Shown here: piece after piece, positions 23,513 through 31,365 of the stretch
Position numbering within the stretch: the stretch's first letter is position 1
How the letters are laid out: the number at the start of each line of letters is the position of its first letter
Assembly: GCF_022347205.1 (NCBI RefSeq)
Contig: NZ_JAKRNE010000018.1
Location: forward strand, 1 to 39,261
From: Corynebacterium sp. ACRPO
GTDB lineage: Bacteria; Actinomycetota; Actinomycetes; Mycobacteriales; Mycobacteriaceae
Direction: 5' to 3'
Length of the DNA: 39,261 nt
Notes under the pieces: generated by a model
What the model saw: the letters and a program-made list of their open reading frames with translations, nothing else
Told to the model about the DNA's origin: nothing
Databases searched by the model: none
Position numbers and translations under genes: made by a program

Positions 23513-24409
23513 ATGACATTCCCTATCCGCCGGGCCTGGGGCCCGGCAGCTGCCCTTATCGCCTGCGCGCTCACCCTCAGCGCTTGCGGCGACGAGGACG
23601 CGGCGAATAATTCCCCTACCTTTGTCAATACCGAGGCCCGTGGCACGGCGGATCCCCTCTACGGAAAAGAGACCACGACCGCAGCGCCCGCGGCCTCATC
23701 CGCGGCCCCTTCTGGTGACGTCCAAGCCGTGCTTGACCGCATCGTGGCCGAACACGGCGATGTGGGCATCGCGGTCTCCGATGGCACCACCACCATTGAA
23801 GCGGGGCGCACCGCTCCCGAAGCCGCGTGGTCAACCTCCAAGGTGCCGGTGCTCATCGCGGCGAATCGCACGGGTGCTGCCGATAACCAGTTGGTGTCTT
23901 CCGCGATTACCTACTCCGATAACGAGGCCGCCAAAGCCGCGTGGGCGGGGCTAGGGGAGGGCACCGCCGCCGCGCAGGCCGCACAAAGCGTCATCGCGGA
24001 GGCGGGAGATACCGCCACCCAACTCCAATCCCAGGTCACCCGCCCGGAATTTACGGCCTTTGGCCAAACCATGTGGAGCGTGGGCAACCAAGCAAAGTTT
24101 ATGGCCGGGTTGCGCTGCGTTGAGGGAGCGCAGCCGATTATCGACGCCATGGGTGTCGCCGATCCCGCCCAAGGCTACGGCCTGCGCACCCTGCCGGGCG
24201 CCTTGATGAAAGGCGGCTGGGGACCGAGCCCGGCCGGTTCCTACGATGTGCGGCAGATGGGCATCGTGCAACTGGGCGGGCACGACGTCGCCGTGGCACT
24301 GATTGCCTCATCCCCTGATGGCCAGTACGCCTCCACCCAAACGGTGCTTACCTCCATGGCCGAAGCCCTAGCGCAGGCCGATACCCAGTGGTCCAGCCCT
24401 GCCTGCTAA
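23513..24409 (+). CDS. Lipoprotein with a beta-lactamase/penicillin-binding-like domain
   Basis: A 298-residue protein with a lipoprotein signal peptide and lipobox LSAC (C25), then a Thr/Ala-rich linker to about residue 70. The folded part carries S107-T-S-K110 (an SxxK-like active-site motif), Y134-S-D-N137 (like the SDN motif of class A beta-lactamases) and K233-G-G235 (like the KTG/KSG motif). The SxxK-SDN spacing is much shorter than in true class A enzymes, so penicillin hydrolysis is not assured; it could be a degenerate or peptidoglycan-related serine hydrolase on the outer face of the cytoplasmic membrane. A TAAGCT box (23500-23505) ends seven bases before the ATG, indicating its own leaderless promoter right after purH. 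Confidence 0.8.
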   Translation: MTFPIRRAWGPAAALIACALTLSACGDEDAANNSPTFVNTEARGTADPLYGKETTTAAPAASSAAPSGDVQAVLDRIVAEHGDVGIAVSDGTTTIEAGRTAPEAAWSTSKVPVLIAANRTGAADNQLVSSAITYSDNEAAKAAWAGLGEGTAAAQAAQSVIAEAGDTATQLQSQVTRPEFTAFGQTMWSVGNQAKFMAGLRCVEGAQPIIDAMGVADPAQGYGLRTLPGALMKGGWGPSPAGSYDVRQMGIVQLGGHDVAVALIASSPDGQYASTQTVLTSMAEALAQADTQWSSPAC

Positions 24410-24433
24410 GCCTGCCAGTAGAAAGGAAAACTC

Positions 24434-25066
24434 ATGACTTCTCGCTTAAGCCTCCGCTCGCTCATTGCCGCAGGTTTCGTCCCGCTCGTGGCCGCCAGCC
24501 TCGCGCTGAGCGGTTGCAGTGACTCCACGGACGACGCTGCCCCGAGCTTCAAAGGGAAGGGCAGCGGAATGACCACGGTCAATAACTCCGACAGAGAAGA
24601 GGAAAACGCCGAGGAATCCACAGCCGCGCAAGAGACTGTAACCAAGCAAGAGGAAGCCCCTGAGGAACCGCCGGTAGTTACGGTCACGCAGACGGAAAAG
24701 CAGGAGGCCCCGTCTTCCACCGGTGGGGGTCAGAAGACGGGTGTGGGAAACTACATTTCTGATTTCAACGAGTACGGATGGCTCGACGGAGGCTACGCCA
24801 ACTGTCAGCGCTTTGAGCGTGCCTTGTTCGCTGGGGCTGGTCCCGACGGCAGGGTCATCATTTGCGAGACCGGAGGTGGCGACAAGATCTATCGATCGTC
24901 GATGTTTGATGGCCAGTTCCAGACGAGCGACGTTACCCAAGACGGCAATAACTACTACGTCAATGCGGATCCGTCGATCATAGTGGTGACCCCGAGCGCA
25001 GTGAGCGTGCGCGAGGGCGGCGGATTGGCCGCCACGGGCGAATTCACGGAGTCGTGGCAGCGCTAA
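24434..25066 (+). CDS. Hypothetical lipoprotein
   Basis: A 210-residue protein not recognised as a known family. It has a type II signal peptide with lipobox LSGC (C28), a long low-complexity acidic Glu/Thr/Pro-rich stretch (about 30-100), then a compact C-terminal domain (about 105-205) with two cysteines (YANCQRF and VIICETGGG) that may form a disulfide outside the cell. The start has AGAAAGGA a few bases upstream, 24 bases after the preceding lipoprotein gene, so the two are probably co-transcribed. It ends only 16 bases from the convergent amtR stop. Confidence 0.78.
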   Translation: MTSRLSLRSLIAAGFVPLVAASLALSGCSDSTDDAAPSFKGKGSGMTTVNNSDREEENAEESTAAQETVTKQEEAPEEPPVVTVTQTEKQEAPSSTGGGQKTGVGNYISDFNEYGWLDGGYANCQRFERALFAGAGPDGRVIICETGGGDKIYRSSMFDGQFQTSDVTQDGNNYYVNADPSIIVVTPSAVSVREGGGLAATGEFTESWQR

Positions 25067-25082
25067 CGCGGAAAACGAGGGG

Positions 25083-25799
25083 CTAGCGCGACTTCTTCTT
25101 GCGGTCGGCCGCAGCGGCGGCGGCCGCAGAGATGGAGTCGTTGCGATTCTTCAGCAGCTCGAGGGTAGTTTCCTCGGCATTGTCGGGGACGGAGGCGCCG
25201 AGGACGGCCAAGGCGGCGTCGGCAAGCATGGCGGCAGTCTCCGGAACCGACTGGGAAGCGTCGAACGGAGGGGTGCCGTTATTGGGGCGCATTTCAATAA
25301 CGGACAGCGCGATGTGGAAGGGTAGCTCCACGCGGGGGTCATCCTCGCCCACAATGGCGGCGGCAGTGGAGCGGAAATGATTCTGCAGGCGGTCGCGCGA
25401 CTCGTGATACTCGGAGAACTCCGAGGAATTGGCCACCGGCAGCTGATACAGGCGGCCCACGTTCCAGCCACTGGTGAGCAGCAGACGCGATTCCGCGGCG
25501 ACCAAAGACCACAGGCGCTGTGCTGGGGCCGCGTCGGTACCCGCCAACTCATCGGCCAATTCCAAGGAGGGCTCGATGGTGGAATTGAGCAGCGTCAGGA
25601 AAATCTCCGTCTTGGACGGGAAGTGGTAGTACAGCGACGCCTGACGGATGCCCACCGCGTCTGCGATCTGGTGCGTGGACGTGGTAGCAAAACCCTGAGT
25701 AGTGAAAAGCTCGGAGGAGGCGTCCAGGATCTCCTCTCGGGCGCTATTGCCCCTGCGCCGCGGGCTGTGTTTACGCGGCCTACCGACATTGCCTGCCAT
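25083..25799 (-). CDS. amtR: TetR-family nitrogen regulator AmtR
   Basis: A 238-residue repressor. The DNA-binding part is nearly a family signature: MAGNVGRPRK, then REEILDASSELFTTQGFATTSTHQIADAVGIRQASLYYHFPSK in short segments across residues 22-65. WNVGRLYQLP and ELPFHIALSVIEMR in the C-terminal ligand/GlnK-binding domain also match C. glutamicum AmtR as I know it. There AmtR represses ammonium-assimilation genes and is released by adenylylated GlnK under nitrogen starvation. The tail here (SISAAAAAAADRKKKSR) is an Ala/Lys-rich extension. ATG 25799 has AAAGGAGG upstream and is preferred to the earlier in-frame starts to 25835. Confidence 0.94.
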   Translation of the reverse strand: MAGNVGRPRKHSPRRRGNSAREEILDASSELFTTQGFATTSTHQIADAVGIRQASLYYHFPSKTEIFLTLLNSTIEPSLELADELAGTDAAPAQRLWSLVAAESRLLLTSGWNVGRLYQLPVANSSEFSEYHESRDRLQNHFRSTAAAIVGEDDPRVELPFHIALSVIEMRPNNGTPPFDASQSVPETAAMLADAALAVLGASVPDNAEETTLELLKNRNDSISAAAAAAADRKKKSR

Positions 25800-25901
25800 G
25801 CGGTGGGACGCCTCCTTTCGCAAAAGAGAAATCACTTCTAATAATCAACTGTACAATCTTATGCCCGACTAGGTACTGCTTCCGAATCCGCACCGTAGAG
25901 A

Positions 25902-26681
25902 CTATTTATATTCTTCCGTCCGACGGGCAATAGACTCAAACGCCGCCGAGACAATGCGGCACGCGGAGCCATAAGCAGTGCGGTCCAACGGCGGGAGATC
26001 GCGCAATGTTGCCGAGTGATCACTAACGCCCTCGTACCAACGGCGCAACTCTAACGCATAGCCAGTGCGCCACGCTAGGTCCAAAGCCTCTGCATCAGCG
26101 GCGCTAAGCAGATCGCGTTCCACGCCGATCGCTAAGCGATCCACCGTGGGGCGCGGCCCCGGCGCCGCCCAGCGTGCGATTGCCGCGATGGGGGAGAGCA
26201 GTGTGACTTTAATATCCACCGCTGTATCGCGGTCCGGCAGGCCATCGACCATCTTTAGGGCAGGAGGGCGCTGGCCCAAGGCTTCTTCCAGTAGCGCTTG
26301 TTCTCCGCCGTTTCCAAGGGGCAGGCCGGCGTCGACTCGCGCGGCGATGGAATCGGCGGCTACGTGAGCCTGGAGACCGACATCAGCGAAGACCTCTTGC
26401 AGATCGGCATCTTCACCCATCCACACCACGGGCATGGAGGGCAACTGGTCGCCACGGGCGGCAGCGCCGCTAAGACGGACCGGGGAGTTGACCCCCGGGG
26501 AGCGAACAATATCCGTAATCAGCCGGGAATACCAGTGGGCCAATTCAATCTCATTGTCCTGGTGGGCGACCGCGTTGCGCAAGATATCTTGGGCCTCTGC
26601 GAGCAGTCCGCGGGCCGTAGCGCGAGACTGGCAGTGCGGGGCGAGCTCGGAGAGATCGAGTAGGGATTTGTGCAGGGCCAT
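25902..26681 (-). CDS. DUF294_C-like protein (putative nucleotidyltransferase substrate-binding domain)
   Basis: A 259-residue cytoplasmic protein. The C-terminal half (about 160-255: LLSAADAEALDLAWRTGY, then LPPLDRTAYGSACRIVSAAFESI) resembles the helical DUF294_C domain that follows GlnD-like nucleotidyltransferase modules. The N-terminal half is where the transferase should be, but I cannot see the catalytic GSxxR...DxD signature, so it may be degenerate or a stand-alone binding module. C. glutamicum has a gene of this type next to amtR. The two genes are on one strand with a 102-base gap containing a possible amtR promoter. Because GlnD-type enzymes modify GlnK, which controls AmtR, the adjacency is suggestive only. 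Confidence 0.65.
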   Translation of the reverse strand: MALHKSLLDLSELAPHCQSRATARGLLAEAQDILRNAVAHQDNEIELAHWYSRLITDIVRSPGVNSPVRLSGAAARGDQLPSMPVVWMGEDADLQEVFADVGLQAHVAADSIAARVDAGLPLGNGGEQALLEEALGQRPPALKMVDGLPDRDTAVDIKVTLLSPIAAIARWAAPGPRPTVDRLAIGVERDLLSAADAEALDLAWRTGYALELRRWYEGVSDHSATLRDLPPLDRTAYGSACRIVSAAFESIARRTEEYK

Positions 26682-26816
26682 TGCTCACTGCCTTTCACTA
26701 GTGCGGGGCCAGTGTACCCCGCCGGCTGCGGGGTACACGAATGTTTTCAATCTAACACCTCAGCCTGGTAAGCCGGGCATGTGGGCCGCAGGGAAGGGAT
26801 GGGAGGGATAAAACGA

Positions 26817-26854
26817 CTTTCGCCGCCTGCCCTCGAGGAGGGAGGCGGCGAAAG
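26817..26854 (-). terminator. Rho-independent terminator of the rpmB-rpmG-rpsN-rpsR operon
   Basis: CTTTCGCCGCCT (26817-26828) and AGGCGGCGAAAG (26843-26854) form a perfect 12-bp stem with a 14-base loop. On the minus strand it is followed by TCGTTTTATC. It lies about 70 bases beyond the rpsR stop. Confidence 0.85.
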
Positions 26855-26921
26855 CTTATGGTTCTTTTACCGTGTCACACTTGCCAGCGGCAAAAGTGCG
26901 CTGTTGATACCCAGCTACTGT

Positions 26922-27176
26922 TTAGCGGGTGGTGAACGGCAGGAGAGCCATTTCGCGTGCGTTCTTGACGGCGGTAGCAACCTGACGCTGCTGCTGCGGG
27001 GTCAGACCGGTGACGCGACGGGAACGGATCTTGTGACGATCCGAGATGAACAGACGCAGAGTCTTGGTGTCCTTGTAGTCCACCTTCTCGATGCCCTCGG
27101 CCTTCAAAGGGTTCTTCTTTGGGCGACGGCTCTGCTCCATACGGAACTTCTTTTGGTTATTGCGCTTATTAGCCAT
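26922..27176 (-). CDS. rpsR: Ribosomal protein bS18
   Basis: An 84-residue small-subunit protein. The family core is visible in [30 protein letters not shown], read in short pieces, followed by [20 protein letters not shown]. It contains no cysteine, so it is the zinc-independent form. It is the last gene of the four-gene ribosomal operon, 15 bases after rpsN, and is followed by a strong terminator. Confidence 0.96.
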   Translation of the reverse strand: MANKRNNQKKFRMEQSRRPKKNPLKAEGIEKVDYKDTKTLRLFISDRHKIRSRRVTGLTPQQQRQVATAVKNAREMALLPFTTR

Positions 27177-27191
27177 TGTGCAATTACCCCT

Positions 27192-27497
27192 TTACCAGCT
27201 GGACTTACGAACGCCCGGCAGCTCACCACGGTGAGCCATGCCGCGCATACGGACACGGGACAGGCCGAACTTGCGGAGGTAACCGCGTGGGCGGCCATCG
27301 GCAGCGTCACGGTTACGTACGCGGGCTGGGGAAGCGTCACGAGGCTGGCGGTTCAGCTCGAACTGAGCCTCCAGGCGCTCCTCATCCGGGGTGTTCGGGT
27401 TCTTGATGATCTTCTTGAGCTCAGCGCGACGCTCCGCGTAGCGGGCGACGATTTCCTTGCGCTGCTCGTTCTTAGCGATCTTGGACTTCTTAGCCAT
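27192..27497 (-). CDS. rpsN: Ribosomal protein uS14, long form
   Basis: A 101-residue small-subunit protein starting [14 protein letters not shown] and ending in the conserved [14 protein letters not shown] and [15 protein letters not shown]. The long form lacks the CxxC...CxxC zinc knuckle of the short actinobacterial S14, and no cysteine is present. It starts three bases after the rpmG stop, so translation is probably coupled. Confidence 0.97.
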   Translation of the reverse strand: MAKKSKIAKNEQRKEIVARYAERRAELKKIIKNPNTPDEERLEAQFELNRQPRDASPARVRNRDAADGRPRGYLRKFGLSRVRMRGMAHRGELPGVRKSSW

Positions 27498-27500
27498 TGA

Positions 27501-27665
27501 TTATCGCTCCTCGCGGAATTCGACGTGCTTGCGGGCAATCGGATCGAACTTCTTCAAGGTGATGCGATCCGGGTTGTTGCGCTTGTTCTTACGGGTCACG
27601 TAGGTGTAACCGGTGCCCGCAGTGGACTTAAGCTTGATGATTGGGCGGATATCGTTACGTGCCAT
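27501..27665 (-). CDS. rpmG: Ribosomal protein bL33
   Basis: A 54-residue large-subunit protein reading [20 protein letters not shown], then [20 protein letters not shown] and a [14 protein letters not shown] end, the complete L33 pattern. The four cysteines of zinc-binding L33 are absent. It begins two bases after the rpmB stop and ends three bases before rpsN. Confidence 0.96.
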   Translation of the reverse strand: MARNDIRPIIKLKSTAGTGYTYVTRKNKRNNPDRITLKKFDPIARKHVEFREER

Positions 27666-27667
27666 AC

Positions 27668-27904
27668 TTAAATCTTCTCCCCACGTGCGCGAATCTTAGC
27701 CACAACGGACTCGATGCCATCGCGGTCGATGATCTTCATGCCCTTCGTGGAAACATTCAGGGTGATGGTACGGCCCTCAGAGGGCAGGTAGTAGCGACGA
27801 CGCTGCACGTTGGGGTTCCAACGGCGCGAAGTGCGGCGGTGCGAGTGCGAGACCTGCTTGCCGAATTCCGGCTTGCGGCCCGTTACCTGGCAAATAGCCG
27901 ACAT
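27668..27904 (-). CDS. rpmB: Ribosomal protein bL28
   Basis: A 78-residue large-subunit protein: [30 protein letters not shown] and the C-terminal [17 protein letters not shown] are typical of L28. Only one cysteine (C5) is left of the CxxC...CxxC set of zinc-binding L28. It is the first gene of the minus-strand operon, with AGGAGAAAGAAG shortly upstream of the ATG. Confidence 0.96.
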   Translation of the reverse strand: MSAICQVTGRKPEFGKQVSHSHRRTSRRWNPNVQRRRYYLPSEGRTITLNVSTKGMKIIDRDGIESVVAKIRARGEKI

Positions 27905-28377
27905 GGGTCTTCTTTCTCCTAGCCGCCCACATCATGGCTATAGACAATGAAGCGCCGACTGCCGTGTGAGGGTGGCAGTGCTCAAAAGTGAGGTGTGAGC
28001 GGGTGCGGCGCCATCGTCAAACACCAGTAGACGGGGCGTAAAACGTATATTTTGACAACAGCAAGGGAAAATCTTACAGCCTCGGACGCGAATTACCTAA
28101 TCGCTATCTTGCTGTGACAGGTGGGCCGTTTGCCGTGCTGGGGTGGTGTTTGCCTGTGGGGCACCGTTAAGCGTGGCGCAAGAAACGGGAGTGAAATGAG
28201 TGGTTGCCGCTGGTTGGGGATTTCGCATATGGGTTAGTTGACTGTAGGATAATTCAGGTTGTTGACCCGTGCCGCGCGGCGCGCGGTTAACAGAGTGAAA
28301 TTTGTACGTCCCAACTCGGGCACGATCCACGCTAAGGGTGTGGAACCGACCCGTAGTCCAACCCTGAGGGAATATAT
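27905..28377. promoter_or_regulatory. Divergent promoter region of the two ribosomal-protein operons
   Basis: 473 bases without a convincing gene. For rpmB (minus) there is a TTGTCA/AAATATACG segment around 28040-28060 and a hairpin ACTGCC/GGCAGT (27958-27979) in the likely leader. For rpmE (plus) there is a -10-like TAGGATAAT near 28246-28254 and a GC-rich self-complementary patch (about 28270-28288) in the leader. I found no clear Zur-type palindrome (TGAAAAT...ATTTTCA). Confidence 0.4.
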
Positions 28378-28647
28378 ATGAAGAAAGATATTCACCCGGA
28401 TTACCACCCGGTAGTCTTCCGTGATGCTGGTACCGGTCACTCCTTTTTGACCAAGTCCACCGCTTCCTCCGACCGCACCGTTGAGTGGGAAGACGGCAAC
28501 GAGTACCCACTGATCGTCGTTGACGTTACCGCTGAGTCCCACCCGTTCTGGACTGGTGCACAGCGCGTTATGGATACCGCCGGCCGCGTCGAGCGCTTCA
28601 ACCAGCGCTTCGGTGGCATGGCACGCCGCAAGAAGAAGAACGCGTAA
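28378..28647 (+). CDS. rpmE2: Ribosomal protein bL31, type B
   Basis: An 89-residue large-subunit protein. [23 protein letters not shown] and [11 protein letters not shown] are hallmarks of the longer type B L31, which lacks the zinc-binding CxxC of type A; no cysteine is present. GAGGGA precedes the ATG. It is followed closely by rpmF. Confidence 0.96.
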   Translation: MKKDIHPDYHPVVFRDAGTGHSFLTKSTASSDRTVEWEDGNEYPLIVVDVTAESHPFWTGAQRVMDTAGRVERFNQRFGGMARRKKKNA

Positions 28648-28662
28648 GGAGGAGAGTAGAAA

Positions 28663-28836
28663 ATGGCAACTCCTAAGTTTAAGAAGTCCCGTGCGAACAC
28701 CCACGCACGCCGTTCCCAGTGGAAGGCTGACAATGTAGCCCTCCAGGACGTCACCATCGACGGCCAGACCGTCCGTATCCCGCGCCGCCTGGTTAAGGCT
28801 GCCAAGCTGGGCCTGGTTGACGTAGAGCAGTTCTAA
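28663..28836 (+). CDS. rpmF: Ribosomal protein bL32
   Basis: A 57-residue large-subunit protein beginning [21 protein letters not shown] and ending [16 protein letters not shown]. The cysteine pairs found in zinc-binding L32 are missing. AAGGAGGAG lies about 10 bases upstream of the ATG and spans the end of rpmE2, so the two genes form one operon. Confidence 0.95.
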   Translation: MATPKFKKSRANTHARRSQWKADNVALQDVTIDGQTVRIPRRLVKAAKLGLVDVEQF

Positions 28837-28852
28837 GCTCGCTCTTTAATCT

Positions 28853-28892
28853 CCCCGTCCGCTCTCGATTAGAGGGCTGGGCGGGGATTTTT
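28853..28892 (+). terminator. Rho-independent terminator of rpmE2-rpmF
   Basis: CCCCGTCC (28853-28860) pairs with GGGCGGGG (28879-28886), with one wobble, and an inner CTCT/AGAG stem; the run ATTTTTAG follows. It lies 16 bases after the rpmF stop. Confidence 0.85.
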
Positions 28893-28961
28893 AGCTTTAG
28901 AAGCGTTCTATAAGCATGTTTTAGCCGTATTTGGGGGACTGTGGGGGTAAATATTTCCCTA

Positions 28962-28975
28962 AACTTCATGAAGTT
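28962..28975. promoter_or_regulatory. Perfect 14-bp palindrome upstream of mprA
   Basis: AACTTCATGAAGTT is exactly self-complementary and ends 26 bases before the mprA ATG. A -10-like AATAAT (28989-28994) ends seven bases before the ATG, so the palindrome would lie over the -35 region of a leaderless promoter. A role as operator is inferred. Confidence 0.5.
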
Positions 28976-29001
28976 GACTGCCATAAGTAATAATTAGGCC
29001 C

Positions 29002-29700
29002 ATGAAAATCCTTGTGGTGGATGATGAACAAGCCGTCCGCGAATCGCTACGCCGTTCCTTACGCTTTAACGGCTACGAAGTGCTGACCGCTAACGACGGC
29101 TTGGAGGCCGTGGAGACGGTGCGCGCTGAGAATCCCGAATTGCTGATTCTGGACGTCATGATGCCCAACATGGATGGCCTCGAGGTGTGCCGCAGCCTGC
29201 GCAGTGAGGGTTGGGACCGTCCGATCCTCGTTCTAACTGCGCGCGATGGTGTTTCGGACCGAGTGGCTGGCCTTGATGCCGGCGCTGATGACTACCTGCC
29301 AAAGCCGTTCGCATTGGAGGAGCTCTTGGCCCGTGTGCGCTCCTTGGTGCGCCGCGCCTCCGCAGATTCCATCGCAGCTGAAGCCCCAGTGGAAAGCAAG
29401 CTGAGCTTCAAGGACCTTGAACTCGACGCTGATACTCGCGAAGTCAGCCGCGGTGGCCGCGCAATTTCCTTGACTCGTACCGAGTTTGCGTTGCTGCAGC
29501 TGCTGATGGAAAATCCCCGCAAGGTTCTCTCCCGCAGCAAGATCTTGGAAGAAGTATGGGGCTACGATTTCCCTACCTCCGGCAATGCTCTCGAGGTCTA
29601 TATCGGCTACCTGCGTAAGAAGACCGAGGGCGAGGGCGATGCTCGCCTCATCCACACGGTCCGTGGCGTGGGCTATGTTTTGAGGGAGTCTAATCCGTGA
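29002..29700 (+). CDS. mprA: OmpR-family response regulator, MprA-like
   Basis: A 232-residue two-component regulator. The receiver domain has the acidic pair in VVDDEQ, phospho-acceptor D51 in [10 protein letters not shown], the Thr of VLTARD and the conserved Lys in LPKPFA. The C-terminal winged helix carries [14 protein letters not shown] and the [12 protein letters not shown] end. Its neighbours (MprB-type kinase, PepD protease, MoaB2, MscL) are in the same order as mprA-mprB-pepD-moaB2-mscL in M. tuberculosis, where MprA responds to envelope stress and controls sigE, sigB and pepD. The corresponding C. glutamicum pair is known as CgtR2/CgtS2. Confidence 0.92.
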   Translation: MKILVVDDEQAVRESLRRSLRFNGYEVLTANDGLEAVETVRAENPELLILDVMMPNMDGLEVCRSLRSEGWDRPILVLTARDGVSDRVAGLDAGADDYLPKPFALEELLARVRSLVRRASADSIAAEAPVESKLSFKDLELDADTREVSRGGRAISLTRTEFALLQLLMENPRKVLSRSKILEEVWGYDFPTSGNALEVYIGYLRKKTEGEGDARLIHTVRGVGYVLRESNP

Positions 29701-31256
29701 TTTTAAGGAAGCCCGCTTCCCCTGCGGTGGCTTCCGGTAAAGTACAGTCCACCCCTCTTACCGAGTTCTCTGATCGTCAGGGGAGTTGGGCTTCACGGAC
29801 GCCACTGCGGTGGCGCCTTGCTACTGTTACTGGCCTTGTGGTGGCCGTAGCCGTTGCCTTGATGACGTTGGCAACGTATTGGGTTGTTTCTATGTCCCTT
29901 ACTGCCTCAGTCGATGACCGCTTGGAGGCCAAGGCCGATGTCTTGTTGCGGCAAAGCCAAGACCCGCGGTTCATGGATAACGTGGATCAGGAAATCGAGG
30001 ACTTTAAGTCCTATAACCCCGGCACCCGCGTAGCCCTATCACCGCCCTCCATGAGCTTTTCCTACGGCGACACCATTCCTGTGGGCGGGGACTTCCACCG
30101 AACGGAGGATTACACGGAAACTTCCGTGCGTACCGTGGGTGGCGAGCGAGTGCTGGCCAAGCGTCATGATCTTGGTTCTACCGTGGTCGTTGCTCAGTCT
30201 CTCGCTCCCACGCAAGGGCTCATAGCCATCTTGGGCACGGTGCTTCTGATTATCGTTGGCCTTGGCATCTTGCTCGCCATTTTTGCAGGCCTCATCGTGT
30301 CCAAAACCGGTATGCAACCCATCGCCCGGCTGAAGCGAGCGGTGGATTACGTGACGCAGACCAACGACCTGCGTCCTATTGAGGTCTCTAATAACGACGA
30401 GATGGCGCAGTTGACCACCTCCTTTAACCAGATGCTGGAGGCACTACAGGAATCCCGTTCGCAGCAGTCTCAATTCGTAGCCGATGCCGGACACGAGCTG
30501 AAGACCCCGCTGACCTCTATGCGTACCAATATTGAGCTTTTGATGATGCTCAATCGCGCCGGTGGTGGCTTTGGTATTAGCGATGAGGACCGCAAGGACC
30601 TCGAAGATGACGTCATGTCCCAGATGAATGAGCTCTCCACCTTGATTGGAGACCTCGTTGATTTGGCGCGCGAGGACGGCAATGAGCGTGAACCGGAACC
30701 GGTTGACCTTTGTGAAGTCATGATGGCTTCGCTGGAGCGAGCGCGCCGCCGCCGTCCCGATGTGGAGTTCTTGGTGCGCTTTATCCCGTGGGAGCTGGAC
30801 GGCGACCCCTTCGCATTGGGCCGTGCCACGCTTAATCTCATGGATAATGCGGCCAAGTGGTCGCCGGCTACTGGCACGGTGCGCGTGTCTATGGATCAGC
30901 TATCCACCCGCGAGGTGCGCCTGCGCTTTGATGACTCCGGGCCTGGCATTGCGCCGGAGGAGAGGGAGAAGGTCTTTGAACGCTTCTACCGTTCGGCGGA
31001 AGCGCGTTCCATGCCGGGCTCGGGCTTGGGCCTGGCCATTGTGAAATCGGTGATTGAGCGTCACGATGGCACCATCAAGATCCGCGAGTCTAATGATGGT
31101 GGTACCCGCATGGAAGTCATCTTGCCGGGCAAGCCTGTGTCGGGTGAGGTTTTCGTGGACGGTTTGGCAGATCCGCATGAGGGGCTGCCGGGTGGTAAGG
31201 AAGACCCGAGCGACCGCGGTGAAATCTTTGCGCAGCGCTGGTTTAATCAGGGCTAG
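29697..31256 (+). CDS. mprB: Sensor histidine kinase, MprB-like
   Basis: A 519-residue membrane kinase. A first transmembrane helix (about 42-64) and a second (about 174-200) frame an extracytoplasmic sensor of about 110 residues. A HAMP segment follows, then the phospho-acceptor box [16 protein letters not shown] with His266. The ATPase domain shows the N box [11 protein letters not shown]1 DSGPGI, F box FERFYRS and G2 GSGLGLAIV. It has a cytoplasmic N-terminal extension before helix 1 and an acidic C-terminal tail. The GTG start overlaps the mprA stop by four bases, so they are translated together. Confidence 0.93.
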   Translation: MILRKPASPAVASGKVQSTPLTEFSDRQGSWASRTPLRWRLATVTGLVVAVAVALMTLATYWVVSMSLTASVDDRLEAKADVLLRQSQDPRFMDNVDQEIEDFKSYNPGTRVALSPPSMSFSYGDTIPVGGDFHRTEDYTETSVRTVGGERVLAKRHDLGSTVVVAQSLAPTQGLIAILGTVLLIIVGLGILLAIFAGLIVSKTGMQPIARLKRAVDYVTQTNDLRPIEVSNNDEMAQLTTSFNQMLEALQESRSQQSQFVADAGHELKTPLTSMRTNIELLMMLNRAGGGFGISDEDRKDLEDDVMSQMNELSTLIGDLVDLAREDGNEREPEPVDLCEVMMASLERARRRRPDVEFLVRFIPWELDGDPFALGRATLNLMDNAAKWSPATGTVRVSMDQLSTREVRLRFDDSGPGIAPEEREKVFERFYRSAEARSMPGSGLGLAIVKSVIERHDGTIKIRESNDGGTRMEVILPGKPVSGEVFVDGLADPHEGLPGGKEDPSDRGEIFAQRWFNQG

Positions 31257-31365
31257 CGTATAAGCGTTTATACTGGTGAGATAATACAGCAAACTTTCAG
31301 GAATTCCTAGTAGGTTGGCAGATCAGTATCAGTCTTGACCAAGCGAAGTGAGGCATAGTTTTCTC
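31257..31365 (+). promoter_or_regulatory. mprB-pepD intergenic region with a palindrome and a possible pepD promoter
   Basis: GTATAA-GCGT-TTATAC (31258-31273) forms a 6-bp-arm inverted repeat directly after the mprB stop, followed by a -10-like GATAAT (31280-31285). A second candidate is TTGACC (31335-31340) with TAGTTT (31356-31361). pepD may thus have a promoter separate from mprAB. Confidence 0.4.

Noticed and set aside
25800..25901. AmtR box in front of amtR
   Set aside because: Only one half (CTAT near 25899) occurs without the matching ATAG at the right distance.
27905..28377. Zur operator between rpmB and rpmE2
   Set aside because: No TGAAAAT...ATTTTCA-like palindrome could be seen.
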